Assembly: GCA_964503885.1 (NCBI GenBank)
Contig: CAZDCD010000002.1
Location: 62,001 to 126,000 of the forward strand
Reading direction: 5' to 3'
DNA: 64,000 nucleotides
Origin: CAZDCD01 sp964503885
GTDB taxonomy: Bacteria > Bacteroidota > Bacteroidia > Bacteroidales > UBA10428
Part shown: positions 1-8,819 of the stretch, one piece after another
Layout of the letters: each line of letters starts with the position of its first letter
Position numbering within the stretch: the first letter of the stretch is position 1
Position numbers and translations under genes: made by a program
The notes under the pieces: generated by a model
What the model was told of the DNA's origin: nothing
Database searches by the model: none
What the model saw: only the letters and a program-made list of their open reading frames with translations

Positions 1-752
1 GCAATTTTTATGCTGCATTGTGAACTCCAATCGAGTTTCATGGGCATTAACCTAAAAAATAGGTCTTTTGCATATTTCGGGTTCCCGATAAGATTATCAT
101 CGTGGAAGAAAACATATTTATACTTTAAATTTGATATCTCCTTAATCACATCATCAATATTCCTTGTCCGGAATTTTCTTCCAAACATTTGTGTTATACA
201 ACAATATATACAATCATGAGGACACCCCCTTGTAATCATCATAGCATTAAGATTTCCTTTGGGTAACCTGTAAGCAATTCCATCACATAAATCAACCCTC
301 GGATAAGGCAGCTTATTTATATCAATTAATTGAGTTTGTCGGTAAACGGGCTTTAATGAATTTGATTCAAAATCTTTTAGTAGTATCGGCCATAGTTCTT
401 CTCCCTCACCAATGACTATTGAATCCGCATGATTTCTTGCCTCTTCAGGGTTAAACGAAACATGGATGCCACCTAAAACTACCGGAATTCCTTTGCTTCT
501 ATAATTATCAGCGATTTCATACATCCTATTTGCATGTAAGGTCATTCCCGTAATCCCTACAATATCTGCATCTTTATAATCATGCATACGTCCATTTGCC
601 TCATCAATAATTTCAACATCAATATGCGAAGGGGTAACAGCTGCAATATACGGAAGGCCTAAAAAAGGACTTTGTACTCTAAATCGCCTGAAAATTATCA
701 ATGCCTGATGTTCGACTTCATTTAATCCGGGGTAAATTAATAATACTTTCAT
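1..752 (-). CDS. B12-binding-domain radical SAM protein, 3' part beyond the window edge
   Basis: This reading frame is open to the window edge, so about 250 N-terminal residues are visible. It begins MKVLLIYPG, a Rossmann-like cobalamin-binding start, and has GLPYIAA and VVLGGIH, typical of the B12-binding domain of BchE/HpnJ-like radical SAM enzymes. The radical SAM cluster motif CPHDCIYC has its cysteines at 177, 181 and 184, exactly the positions used by the next gene upstream, so the two are collinear paralogues. The classic DxHxxG base-off cobalamin motif is not visible. It starts 6 bases after the stop of the paralogue, so the two are surely co-transcribed. The substrate is unknown; family members do methylations, ring formations and other radical chemistry on lipids, tetrapyrroles or secondary metabolites. 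Confidence 0.9.
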   Translation of the reverse strand, partial: MKVLLIYPGLNEVEHQALIIFRRFRVQSPFLGLPYIAAVTPSHIDVEIIDEANGRMHDYKDADIVGITGMTLHANRMYEIADNYRSKGIPVVLGGIHVSFNPEEARNHADSIVIGEGEELWPILLKDFESNSLKPVYRQTQLIDINKLPYPRVDLCDGIAYRLPKGNLNAMMITRGCPHDCIYCCITQMFGRKFRTRNIDDVIKEISNLKYKYVFFHDDNLIGNPKYAKDLFFRLMPMKLDWSSQCSIKI

Positions 753-758
753 GTACTA

Positions 759-1994
759 TTATATATTAAGCTCTTTAATCATTTTTCTATATCCATACCT
801 GTATACACTTTTTATTAATTCGTCATATTTTTCCTGTAATTTTTCTATACTCATATTCTTGGGTTCAAATACAACCTCGTTTAAATTATATTTATTCCAA
901 TCTTTCTCAACAATCCTGTTTTGCTCAGATAAAACAGTATAAAGCTGAGTTCCCGGAAATGGTGTCAGAACGGCAGGTTGAGCGAGCTCAATTTTGTTTT
1001 TAATTACAAAATCGAATATCTCATCAAATACTTTTTCAGTATCATTATCGAATCCCACAATAAAGGTTAAGATCATCTTGATACCTAGATCCTGAAATTT
1101 CTTAATCCTTTCAGAGCTTTTAAACGAATTTGTTACGGTTTTATCGATGAAGGGATTATTGGCAGTATTCAGGCTCTCAACTCCAATGATTAGAGTTTTA
1201 CATCCACTATCATATACCAATTGTAAGAGGTCATCATCATCAGCAATCTTTAAACTTGCATGTGCACCCCATGAAATATTGAGTGGCTTGAGTGCATTTA
1301 ACAATTCAACAGCATAGTTTTTAAAGTTAAAAAAATTATCATCATAAAAAAGAACAAAATTATTATCAAACATTAATATCTCTTCAATTGTCTTTTCAAT
1401 AGGTCTTTTCCGGATTTTATCCCCAAACATACTTCTCACCGTGCAAAAACTACAATTATATGGACATCCTCGTGTTGTCATTATGACATTACGAGAACCA
1501 CGCGGATAATTGAATACATTCTCATTACATAAATCAAGACGCGGAGGGGGAAGGTTTTCAATTGAAGGCGGAATAGTATTTTTATAAATCTTCTGTAATT
1601 TATTATTTTCGAAATCTTTTAACAATTTCGGCCAAATTTCTTCAGCCTCACCAATTACTACAGAATCGGCATGATTCATAGCTTCTTCAGCATTAAAAGT
1701 AACATGGATTCCTCCTAATACTACAGGAATTCCTTTACTTTTATAAGTATCAGCGATTTCATACATACGTTTAGCTTGCGCAGTCTTGGCTGTGATTCCG
1801 ACAAGATCGACATCTTTATATTCAGATATTTTACCCCCTTCTTCATCAATGATTTCGATTTCTACCCCTTCAGGAGATAAGGCTGCAAGATATGGCAGAC
1901 CCAGAACAGGATAATGCAGTCGCATCCTGCTAATTTCTTTTAGTCTCGATTGTGTCTTTTCATCTATGCCCGGGTTAATTAACAATATTTTCAT
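759..1994 (-). CDS. B12-binding-domain radical SAM protein
   Basis: Predicted 411 residues. The frame stays open further upstream into the end of the TonB receptor, but the start is placed at MKILLINPG because this matches the start of the paralogue downstream and lies 10 bases after the receptor stop. The N-terminal half is a cobalamin-binding-like domain (GLPYLAAL, VVLGGIHVTF, VVIGEAEEIW). The radical SAM core carries CPYNCSFC with cysteines at 177, 181 and 184 for the 4Fe-4S cluster, followed by FYDDNFF and GVESLN strands of the barrel. The C-terminal part looks like the usual short extension. The product is probably cytosolic. The reaction cannot be named from sequence. Confidence 0.93.
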   Translation of the reverse strand: MKILLINPGIDEKTQSRLKEISRMRLHYPVLGLPYLAALSPEGVEIEIIDEEGGKISEYKDVDLVGITAKTAQAKRMYEIADTYKSKGIPVVLGGIHVTFNAEEAMNHADSVVIGEAEEIWPKLLKDFENNKLQKIYKNTIPPSIENLPPPRLDLCNENVFNYPRGSRNVIMTTRGCPYNCSFCTVRSMFGDKIRKRPIEKTIEEILMFDNNFVLFYDDNFFNFKNYAVELLNALKPLNISWGAHASLKIADDDDLLQLVYDSGCKTLIIGVESLNTANNPFIDKTVTNSFKSSERIKKFQDLGIKMILTFIVGFDNDTEKVFDEIFDFVIKNKIELAQPAVLTPFPGTQLYTVLSEQNRIVEKDWNKYNLNEVVFEPKNMSIEKLQEKYDELIKSVYRYGYRKMIKELNI

Positions 1995-2004
1995 GATCAT
2001 TATG

Positions 2005-4143
2005 TTATTGTATTGTAAAATTGATTCCAAAATAAAAGTTCTGCAGCATCGATGAAACAACAGGAACCCTTTCAGAATAATCTGTTGAATATCTGTATCC
2101 AAAAATATTTTTCCGTCCGTATAGATTATTTGCAGCAGCAAAAATAATTATGGTATGGTTTTTTTGAGTAAAAATCAGATGATTTAAAGATAAATCGAGT
2201 GTATGATAATCAGGTGTTCTTTTATCATAAAATGTTTGGGCACTACTGGTATAAGGCTTACCTGTTGAATAACCAAATTTTGCAGTAACATTCCATGAGT
2301 TATTTAACTTGTAATTAATAACAGTATTAATGTTCAATCTAATATCGTACATGGTTGGTGCAAGAACCGGCACATCTTTCCATTTACGTTTTGTATCAAG
2401 AAGACTTACAGATAACCTGCAATCAATTCTTTCCCACTTTTTCATAAAGAAAATATCAATGCCTTTAGCATAGCCGTATCCATTATTGGAGTAATTCTTT
2501 ATTGTATCATCAAGAATTAAATCCTCGTACTTCTTGTAATAAAATTCTAATCTAAAGATATCACTGTTTTTATGATATTCCAGACCAGAAATATATTGTT
2601 TTGACCAAAATGACTTCAAATTTGGATTACCAACGTATAGGTCAAGATAGTTTGCCTGGGGAAATTGATGGTATTTGCCAAAACTAATTGTTAAATTCCA
2701 GAAATTGAAAAAATTCCACACTAAGGCATTGCGAACATCAAAAACATTTTGATTACTCTTTGATTCAAATTCATCTCGAATGCCAAAGGAGTAAGTAAAT
2801 TTATCAAATAATGTGAAATCCCATCTGTTGTATAACGCCAACTTCTTCGATTTATACTGAACATCAATATTTAATAAACTATCTGGCAGGCCTGGTTCAT
2901 AAACAGATTTTAAAAACAATCCTTCAAAATCATCCTCATTATTAAAAAAATCAATTCCCAGTTTACTATGAATACCACTTAGAAATTCATAATAACAGGA
3001 TAAACGTGCCTGGTAAAGCAAATTTTTGTCATTAATTGTTGCATCTCCTAAATCAGAATTTTGCACATAAGTTGATAATGCAATGTTTCCATTGAAAGAA
3101 AGTTTTGAGCTTGCCAGATGCTTCCATGCAAGGTTTGCCAGATTGCTCTTATTAGCGCCATTATAGTAAACTTCTTCTACTGTGTTATCATATGCAACTC
3201 CAACTTTGTCAGCTTCATGAAAAAGAAATAATTTCAGAGATCCTGCATCTGAATATTTATAAAATAGATTTACATTAAGATCATAGTTTTCGGGAAATTT
3301 TGAATATTCTTTGTTATGACCATTAAGTTTAAACATATATGTTGAATTGGTATAATTGGTGGATATTGCCACGCCAAGTTTATCATTAATTAGGGGTGAT
3401 TCAATTTTTACACCGGCACTTGCCAGACTCACCCCCAAATCAATTTTTCTCAATTCAGGTAAATCACTGCTTCTCATCACTAAGACACCGGAAATAGAAT
3501 TCCCATATTCTACACCGAACCCTCCTGTTGAAAAAAAAGTACTTTTCAGAAGGAAGGGTGAAATTTGTCCAAAATATCCTCCATTCGGACTTTCATATTT
3601 ATATGGATGATATAAATAGGCTCCATCAAGTATAACAGCTGTTTCAGAAACATCGCCACCTCTTACAAATAACCCGGCACCATCCGTAACTGTCGAAACA
3701 CCAGGAAATGTTTGGAGTGCTCTGAGAATATCAGCTGCAGCTCCTGGAGTATTTACTACATCTAAAGATGAAAGGGTAACACCCTTTTTATCACCGCTTG
3801 TATAAGCGTTGGATACAATCTGAACTTCATTCAGTTCAGTGGATTGGGGTTTTAATTTTATATTGATGTCCAATTTTTGTGTCCTATCAATTATAATTCG
3901 CTTTATATATGTTTCGTATCCCATGTACTTACATATAATTGTATCGATACCTCCGGAATTTGTTTTAATAGTAAAGTGCCCATTTTCATCCGAAATTGCA
4001 CCCGACAGGTTACTTTTTAAAAAGACATTCGCATATAATAAAGGTTTTTCTGCTTCATCAGTTATTGTACCAATAACATAATATGTTTGGCTAAATACTA
4101 TTTTAGGTAAAAAAAAGAAGGCAACAGCTAAAAAGCACTTCAT
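2005..4143 (-). CDS. TonB-dependent outer-membrane receptor with carboxypeptidase-regulatory-like domain
   Basis: 712 residues. A signal peptide (hydrophobic to about residue 18, ending FSQ) is followed by a carboxypeptidase-D regulatory-like beta-sandwich (about 22-105, with GTITDEAEKPLLYANV), a plug domain (about 120-225, LRALQTFPGVSTV, LFVRGGDVSETAVILDG), then a beta-barrel ending in an aromatic-rich strand (FYFGINFTIQ). This is the common Bacteroidota receptor layout. It has no SusD partner here, so glycan uptake is not indicated. It leads an operon with two B12-binding radical SAM genes, so the ligand could be cobalamin, another cofactor or the pathway's own product; this is inference. 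A consensus promoter lies about 40 bases upstream. Confidence 0.93.
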   Translation of the reverse strand: MKCFLAVAFFFLPKIVFSQTYYVIGTITDEAEKPLLYANVFLKSNLSGAISDENGHFTIKTNSGGIDTIICKYMGYETYIKRIIIDRTQKLDINIKLKPQSTELNEVQIVSNAYTSGDKKGVTLSSLDVVNTPGAAADILRALQTFPGVSTVTDGAGLFVRGGDVSETAVILDGAYLYHPYKYESPNGGYFGQISPFLLKSTFFSTGGFGVEYGNSISGVLVMRSSDLPELRKIDLGVSLASAGVKIESPLINDKLGVAISTNYTNSTYMFKLNGHNKEYSKFPENYDLNVNLFYKYSDAGSLKLFLFHEADKVGVAYDNTVEEVYYNGANKSNLANLAWKHLASSKLSFNGNIALSTYVQNSDLGDATINDKNLLYQARLSCYYEFLSGIHSKLGIDFFNNEDDFEGLFLKSVYEPGLPDSLLNIDVQYKSKKLALYNRWDFTLFDKFTYSFGIRDEFESKSNQNVFDVRNALVWNFFNFWNLTISFGKYHQFPQANYLDLYVGNPNLKSFWSKQYISGLEYHKNSDIFRLEFYYKKYEDLILDDTIKNYSNNGYGYAKGIDIFFMKKWERIDCRLSVSLLDTKRKWKDVPVLAPTMYDIRLNINTVINYKLNNSWNVTAKFGYSTGKPYTSSAQTFYDKRTPDYHTLDLSLNHLIFTQKNHTIIIFAAANNLYGRKNIFGYRYSTDYSERVPVVSSMLQNFYFGINFTIQ

Positions 4144-4183
4144 GTCGGAAAGTTTAAGTAAAAGGCTTTCTAATTGGAGACAA

Positions 4184-4214
4184 CAAATATATTCATTGTT
4201 TCCAAAATATCAAG
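4184..4214 (-). promoter_or_regulatory. Bacteroidota-type promoter of the TonB receptor operon
   Basis: Reading the minus strand, CTTG (4214-4211) is followed after 19 bases by TATATTTG (4191-4184). The second element matches the TANNTTTG -7 consensus of the Bacteroidota primary sigma factor, and the first matches three of four bases of the -33 TTTG. The start codon is 41 bases downstream of the -7 element. Confidence 0.6.
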
Positions 4215-4308
4215 TTATATTACTGAATATTTCATTAATCTAATAATCAGTATTTTATGAAGATTTTCCGTAGAGGATTTAAAATCTACATGACAGGTTG
4301 TGAAGGTT

Positions 4309-4335
4309 AAAAAAATATCGCTATTGTTATAGCGA
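4309..4335 (-). terminator. Rho-independent terminator downstream of the decayed regulator gene
   Basis: TCGCTAT (4318-4324) and ATAGCGA (4329-4335) form a perfect 7-bp stem with a 4-base loop. On the minus strand it is followed by a run of T (4315-4309). It would end transcripts coming from the pseudogene at 4573-5017 before they reach the receptor promoter. Confidence 0.5.
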
Positions 4336-4462
4336 AAAAACATGAAATTAAGTATGTATCTGCAATTCGACCAAACATGTAACCTATGACATCAGATAGA
4401 AATAGGAAGAACTCGCAATCAGTTTTTAGATTCGAAAATGTTTAGGTACAAACTTAAAACAG

Positions 4463-4498
4463 ACCTGATGGATTTTTTTTTCTTATCAGGTTTTTTTA
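4463..4498 (+). terminator. Possible terminator hairpin with T-tract on the plus strand
   Basis: ACCTGAT (4463-4469) pairs with ATCAGGT (4485-4491) around a 15-base T-rich loop, followed by seven T. No plus-strand gene is seen upstream, so its role is unclear; it may be left over from a lost gene. Apart from this hairpin, 4336-4572 shows nothing recognisable. Confidence 0.35.
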
Positions 4499-4572
4499 TT
4501 ACCTATATGAATGAATATGTAGAATATTGGATTTATTGTTCTCTAAGCTATTTATTCTTAGTATAAAGTAGA

Positions 4573-5017
4573 TTAACAAATAAAATAGTATTGGTATAAA
4601 AAAAAGTAATAAATATTTTCAATCGGTTTATACCCAGGAATTAAGCTTAAACGTCCTTTGACAGGAATGATAAAATAGGACATAACAGAAATTTCTGCAA
4701 TGCGTATAAAGAAAATTAAAATTGTCAGTTGTTTTATCGAAGGAAACCGCCTATTCACTGATTTAATATACAAAATAAAGGGGCAAAGAATGACGTACAT
4801 AAAAAGAGACTACCGGACCCGTGAATAGATAATAAGTGTCTGAGTCAGCCAGATATAAGAATAGAAAATTACATTGCAGAGATAATGTTATTTGCCAGAA
4901 GCCCAATAATTTATCTGCTAATTTTCGTCGAGGTTTAGAAAAAATATGTATACTAAAGAAAGACGCATTAGCTGCTCCAAGTAAATAAAAGGACAATAAA
5001 ATACTTGCCCATTTCAA
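4573..5017 (-). pseudogene. Decayed N-terminal fragment of a membrane-anchored AraC-family regulator
   Basis: Two overlapping minus-strand frames (5017-4763 and 4800-4573) together resemble the hydrophobic N-terminal half of Bacteroidota AraC regulators that carry a membrane domain in front of the helix-turn-helix. The first part has LLSFYLLGAANASFFSIHIF and KPRRKLADKLLGFW. The second has LCPFILYIKSVNRRF, resembling the conserved GP-L-Y-YVKS segment of the next helix. A frameshift near 4763-4800 is needed to join them. No AraC DNA-binding domain follows, so the gene is both frameshifted and truncated. The family assignment is from memory of the pattern and is moderately sure. The stretch 5018-5167 shows nothing recognisable. 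Confidence 0.5.
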
Positions 5018-5167
5018 AAACGGATAAGATTAAGGAAAATATTTGGGGAGTTTCACTCAAATTATATCAATCATATATTGCACCCAAATTCAGTACAGAT
5101 AAACTCATGCACTTATGCCCCACGTCAATACCATTGACCGGTGCATCTATTATCAGTTACTGTTCAT

Positions 5168-5941
5168 TCATTCTCTTACCATCCTCACAAAATCTCCGAT
5201 CTTTTTTTCAAGGGTGCCTTCGCCGGAAAGGGCATTGATGAATGCGCTTCCTATGATTGCCCCGTGAGCATATGTACATGCCCTGCGAAAGGTAGCATTG
5301 TTCGAAATGCCAAACCCGATCAGGCGCGGGTTCCTGAGGCTCATGTTTTGTAACCGTTTAAAATATTTTTCCTGTTCTGCTGCAATATTTTCTTTCATTC
5401 CGGTTGTTGAAGACGAAGACACCATGTAAATGAAACCGCTGCTGGCTTCATCGATCTTGCGGATTCGTGATTCGGTAGTTTGCGGAGAAATTAAAAAGAT
5501 ATTGTGAAGATTATTTTTCTCGAAAACTGTTTTGTATTCATCCAAATAAATTTCATATGGCAGATCAGGTAAAATTATACCGTCAATCCCGAGCTCATTG
5601 CATTTTTTGCAAAAATTTTCTATACCATATTGCAGCACAGGATTGATATATCCCATCATGATCAGGGGTATACCGGTTTCCGACCTGATCCCGGCTAGTT
5701 GTTCAAACAGAAGCCGTATGCTCATCCCGTTTTTCAATGCTTTATCGTTGCTCTGCTGAATAACCGGCCCGTCGGCCATCGGGTCGCTGAAAGGCATGCC
5801 GACCTCGATCATATCGGCGCCATTTTTTGCAAGCAGGGTAATGATTTCCCGTGTGTCGTTCAGTCCGGGGTACCCTGCGGTGAAATATACAGAAAGGATA
5901 TCTGATTTTTTTTGTTCAAATAAGGTATTGATGCGGTTCAT
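5168..5941 (-). CDS. trpA: Tryptophan synthase alpha chain
   Basis: 257 residues from the chosen start MNRINTLFEQKK. It cleaves indole-3-glycerol phosphate to indole and glyceraldehyde 3-phosphate and passes indole to TrpB through a tunnel. The TIM-barrel motifs are clear: SVYFTAGYPG, MIEVGMPFSDPMADGP with the catalytic pair Glu46 and Asp57, and GFGISN near the phosphate site. The frame is open up to 6052, but the extra upstream residues are translated low-complexity heptamer repeat (YEPGVRSQEPGVG), not protein-like, so the start is placed at 5941; an alternative ATG lies at 5968. It is the last gene of the trp operon, about 97 bases after trpB. Confidence 0.96.
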   Translation of the reverse strand: MNRINTLFEQKKSDILSVYFTAGYPGLNDTREIITLLAKNGADMIEVGMPFSDPMADGPVIQQSNDKALKNGMSIRLLFEQLAGIRSETGIPLIMMGYINPVLQYGIENFCKKCNELGIDGIILPDLPYEIYLDEYKTVFEKNNLHNIFLISPQTTESRIRKIDEASSGFIYMVSSSSTTGMKENIAAEQEKYFKRLQNMSLRNPRLIGFGISNNATFRRACTYAHGAIIGSAFINALSGEGTLEKKIGDFVRMVRE

Positions 5942-6038
5942 TGTTTTAGTCTCAAATTTAAAATCCATTGTAAATCTGCTTGTGCATATAAGTTCCAGCC
6001 TGTTGCCAACTCCCGGTTCCTGACTTCTGACTCCCGGC
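5942..6038. repeat. trpB-trpA spacer with degenerate 7-base tandem repeat
   Basis: On the minus strand the spacer contains successive 7-base units GGGAGTC, AGAAGTC, AGGAACC, GGGAGTT, at roughly 6030-6000. These heptamer-type repeats are known from many bacterial genomes as mobile-looking low-complexity inserts in spacers. They do not disrupt either gene. Confidence 0.5.
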
Positions 6039-7226
6039 TCATAAATACTCATCCATATACCGGATATAAGTCGCCATATCCTTATCCCCTCTGCCGGAAA
6101 GGTTTACCACCACCACATCATCGGGTTTGAATTTTATCTTCTCCAGTGCGGCTAATGCATGGGCCGATTCCAGGGCGGGAATGATCCCTTCCAGCCTTGT
6201 AAGCTGATATGCGGCTTTTAATGCTTCATCATCGGTAGCGTTCAGAAATTTTCCCCTGCCCGTTTTAAAAAGATGGCTGTGCATCGGACCGATACCTGGA
6301 TAATCAAGACCTGCAGAAATGGAATACGGTTCGGTAACCTGGCCGTCCTCATTCTGCATTAGCATTGACAGACTGCCATGTAAAACACCCGGCCGACCCA
6401 ATACCATTGTGGCGGCTGTTTCACCCGAGTCAACGCCCTTACCTGCCGCCTCAACCGCAACGAGTTTAACATGTTCCTTATCGAGGTAGTGAAAAAAAGC
6501 ACCTGCTGCATTGCTTCCTCCTCCCACACAGGCTATAATATAGTCGGGATCTTCCTTACCGGTATGCTCTTCTAGTTGCCAGAGCATCTCCTCACTGATC
6601 ACCGATTGCAGCCTGGCCACCATATCGGGGTAGGGATGGGGCCCCACCACCGAGCCGATGATATAGTGTGTGTCGTCAGGATGATTGATCCAGTCCCTGA
6701 TGGCTTCGTTGGTGGCATCCTTGAGGGTCATATTGCCGCTGTGCACAGGTACCACCTTGGCTCCAAGCATTTTCATCCTGAGTACATTCGGTTGCTGCCT
6801 GTCCACATCAACCTTACCCATATACACTACACATTTTACTCCTTTAAGGGCGCACACTGTTGCGGTGGCCACACCATGCTGCCCGGCACCGGTTTCAGCA
6901 ATAATACGGGTCTTCCCCAGTCGCTGTGCGATGAGTATCTGTCCGATCGTATTGTTGATCTTGTGCGCCCCCGTATGCGCCAGATCTTCTCTCTTAAGGT
7001 AGATGGTTGTATTATAACGTTCCGATAATCTTGCCGAATGATAGAGTGGTGTCGGCCGGCCGGCATAATCCCTGAGCAGGGCTCGGAATTCCTTCCGGAA
7101 ATCCTTGTCCCCGATAATTTTTAGGTATTCATCCTGCAATTCCCTGATATTCGGGACCATCATTTCCGGAATAAAGGCTCCTCCAAACTCCCCATAAAAG
7201 CCTTTTGTGTTCACTTCGTATTTCAT
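6039..7226 (-). CDS. trpB: Tryptophan synthase beta chain
   Basis: 395 residues, the normal length. It is a PLP enzyme that condenses indole with serine to give tryptophan. HTGAHKINN carries the Schiff-base Lys89. GGGSNAAG binds the PLP phosphate, and the N-terminal YGEFGGAFIPE and the ETGAGQHGVA loop are canonical for TrpB1. Its ATG overlaps the TGA of trpF in an ATGA arrangement, indicating translational coupling. Its partner trpA follows after a spacer that carries a heptamer repeat. Confidence 0.98.
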   Translation of the reverse strand: MKYEVNTKGFYGEFGGAFIPEMMVPNIRELQDEYLKIIGDKDFRKEFRALLRDYAGRPTPLYHSARLSERYNTTIYLKREDLAHTGAHKINNTIGQILIAQRLGKTRIIAETGAGQHGVATATVCALKGVKCVVYMGKVDVDRQQPNVLRMKMLGAKVVPVHSGNMTLKDATNEAIRDWINHPDDTHYIIGSVVGPHPYPDMVARLQSVISEEMLWQLEEHTGKEDPDYIIACVGGGSNAAGAFFHYLDKEHVKLVAVEAAGKGVDSGETAATMVLGRPGVLHGSLSMLMQNEDGQVTEPYSISAGLDYPGIGPMHSHLFKTGRGKFLNATDDEALKAAYQLTRLEGIIPALESAHALAALEKIKFKPDDVVVVNLSGRGDKDMATYIRYMDEYL

Positions 7227-7867
7227 TTCGATTCACGTATTTGATTGAAAAATGGTTTCAACAGGTTTATATCTTTGTGACCCGGATATACCTCAAACCG
7301 GCTGTTCAGATCCAGTACGGCCAATGCATGATGATGCAGTGAAAGGATGGCAGCAGTATCCCCGGGTCCGATACCGCCGCTGAGAAAGAACGGTTTATTA
7401 CCGGTATATTTTTTAAGGACCGACCAATTAAATTTCTCACCTGATCCGCCGAATAACGGCGTATCCGTATCAAAAAGGAAATATTCGCAACTCTCGGTAT
7501 ACGCTTCGGTTGCTGAAAAATCGGCACGGGCATTCAGGCTGAAGGCTTTGATTATTTTTATTCCCAAACCTGCAAGCTCACGGCAATATCCGGCACTTTC
7601 AGTACCATGAAGCTGCACAAGATCGAGCTTAAATTTATGTGCCACAGTTTCAACATACCCGGGATCTTCGTTGACGAAAACACCCACCTTCTTAATATAT
7701 TCAGGAACCTTGTCGGTAACTGAAGGGTTGAACTCTTCTCCCACGAACCGTTTTGATTTTTCGTAAAAAATAAATCCGATATATTCAGGCCCGAGGCCGG
7801 CCAATTCCCGGATATTATCCTCATCACGCATTCCGCAGACTTTTATCCTCAATGTTGAATGTGTCAC
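7223..7867 (-). CDS. trpF: Phosphoribosylanthranilate isomerase
   Basis: 214 residues. It isomerises phosphoribosylanthranilate to the carboxyphenylamino-deoxyribulose phosphate used by TrpC. KVCGMRDEDNI near the N-terminus carries the catalytic Cys, VQLHG follows a central strand, and FLSGGIGPGD forms the phosphate-binding loop. The fold is a short TIM barrel. It overlaps trpB by four bases. Upstream is a 169-base spacer after trpC, the longest inside the operon. Confidence 0.95.
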   Translation of the reverse strand: MTHSTLRIKVCGMRDEDNIRELAGLGPEYIGFIFYEKSKRFVGEEFNPSVTDKVPEYIKKVGVFVNEDPGYVETVAHKFKLDLVQLHGTESAGYCRELAGLGIKIIKAFSLNARADFSATEAYTESCEYFLFDTDTPLFGGSGEKFNWSVLKKYTGNKPFFLSGGIGPGDTAAILSLHHHALAVLDLNSRFEVYPGHKDINLLKPFFNQIRESK

Positions 7868-8036
7868 TTTCTTAATAGCAATTAGTATATTTTATATAAT
7901 ACCGGAAGATTGGAAGATTGCAAGAATGATATTTTTCCATTTGCCCATCCTTCCTCTCTTCCATCTTCCGATCAACTATGATCATGAATTGTTTCCCACT
8001 CTTCCATCCTTTCATCCATTTATCCTACCACCCTTC
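7868..8036. repeat. trpC-trpF spacer with GGAAGATT-type low-complexity repeats
   Basis: The spacer is dominated by purine/pyrimidine-biased short repeats: plus-strand ggaagattggaagattgc near 7904-7921, and several ttcc/cttccatc units between 7935 and 8030. No reading frame or terminator is seen. It resembles the heptamer-repeat spacer between trpB and trpA in being a repetitive insert between coupled genes. Confidence 0.45.
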
Positions 8037-8819
8037 TCACTTAATCTTCATTAAAAAACTCCTGAATGCCTCTACAGGATCTTCCTCCTTCATGAATTTT
8101 TCTCCGATCAGAAAACCATTAAAGCCGAGATCTTTCAGCATTTTGATGTGACCGGGAGTACTGATACCGCTCTCTGATATTTTTACAAATTCTGACGGAA
8201 TATAGCGGGCCAGTTCTGCGGACGTATGAATATCCACCTCAAAAGTTTTCAGGTTACGGTTATTCACTCCCATAATAGTTATATAGTCATTGATCATATT
8301 AAGTTCCGTGAGCTCATGTACCTCAAGGATCACCTGAAGGTTCAGTGAGGAGGCCATTTTTGCCAGGTGCCCGATCTCCTTCTTATCAAGGCAGGCAGCG
8401 ATCAGCAGTATGGCATCGGCCCCGATTGCCTTTGCTTCAATAACCTGGTATTCGTCAATGGTAAAATCCTTGCGCAGAATTGGAATTTCATTGGCCTCAC
8501 GGGCTTTGACAAGGTCTTCAGCGGATCCGCCGAAATATTTGCTGTCGGTTAAAACCGAGAGACCCGAAGCGCCGGAACCGGCATATCCTTTTGTAACTGT
8601 TACCACACCAGCTTTTTCATTGATCATGCCTTTCGAGGGTGACTTTCTCTTGAATTCGGTGATTACTGCCGTTTTTAACGGATCAGCAAGGTATTCCGTA
8701 AGCTTAAGGGTATTCCGCATGAAAAAGTTGCTTTGTTCAAGCTTTTTATAGGGAACCCTCGATTTTTGTTCCCTTATCTCAATTTTCTTAAAGCCGGTAA
8801 TTTCTTCAAGAATGGTCAT
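8037..8819 (-). CDS. trpC: Indole-3-glycerol phosphate synthase
   Basis: 260 residues from MTILEEITGFKK; the frame is open a further 60 bases upstream, but that part lies inside the GNAT gene. It closes the indole ring with loss of CO2 and water. Motifs include AVITEFKRKSPSKG with the substrate-binding Lys, PILRKDFTIDEYQV with a catalytic Lys, GVNNRNLKTFEVD and SESGIST. The start overlaps the end of the GNAT gene by 14 bases, suggesting coupled translation of the two. Confidence 0.97.
   Translation of the reverse strand: MTILEEITGFKKIEIREQKSRVPYKKLEQSNFFMRNTLKLTEYLADPLKTAVITEFKRKSPSKGMINEKAGVVTVTKGYAGSGASGLSVLTDSKYFGGSAEDLVKAREANEIPILRKDFTIDEYQVIEAKAIGADAILLIAACLDKKEIGHLAKMASSLNLQVILEVHELTELNMINDYITIMGVNNRNLKTFEVDIHTSAELARYIPSEFVKISESGISTPGHIKMLKDLGFNGFLIGEKFMKEEDPVEAFRSFLMKIK

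Noticed and set aside
1995..2141. 49-residue N-terminal extension of the radical SAM protein
   Set aside because: It overlaps the end of the TonB receptor and does not match the paralogue, whose start aligns with 1994.
5942..6052. 37-residue N-terminal extension of TrpA
   Set aside because: It is translated heptamer repeat and lacks similarity to TrpA.
6576..7028. 150-residue plus-strand open frame inside trpB
   Set aside because: It is antisense to a well-conserved gene, has no ribosome site or family resemblance.
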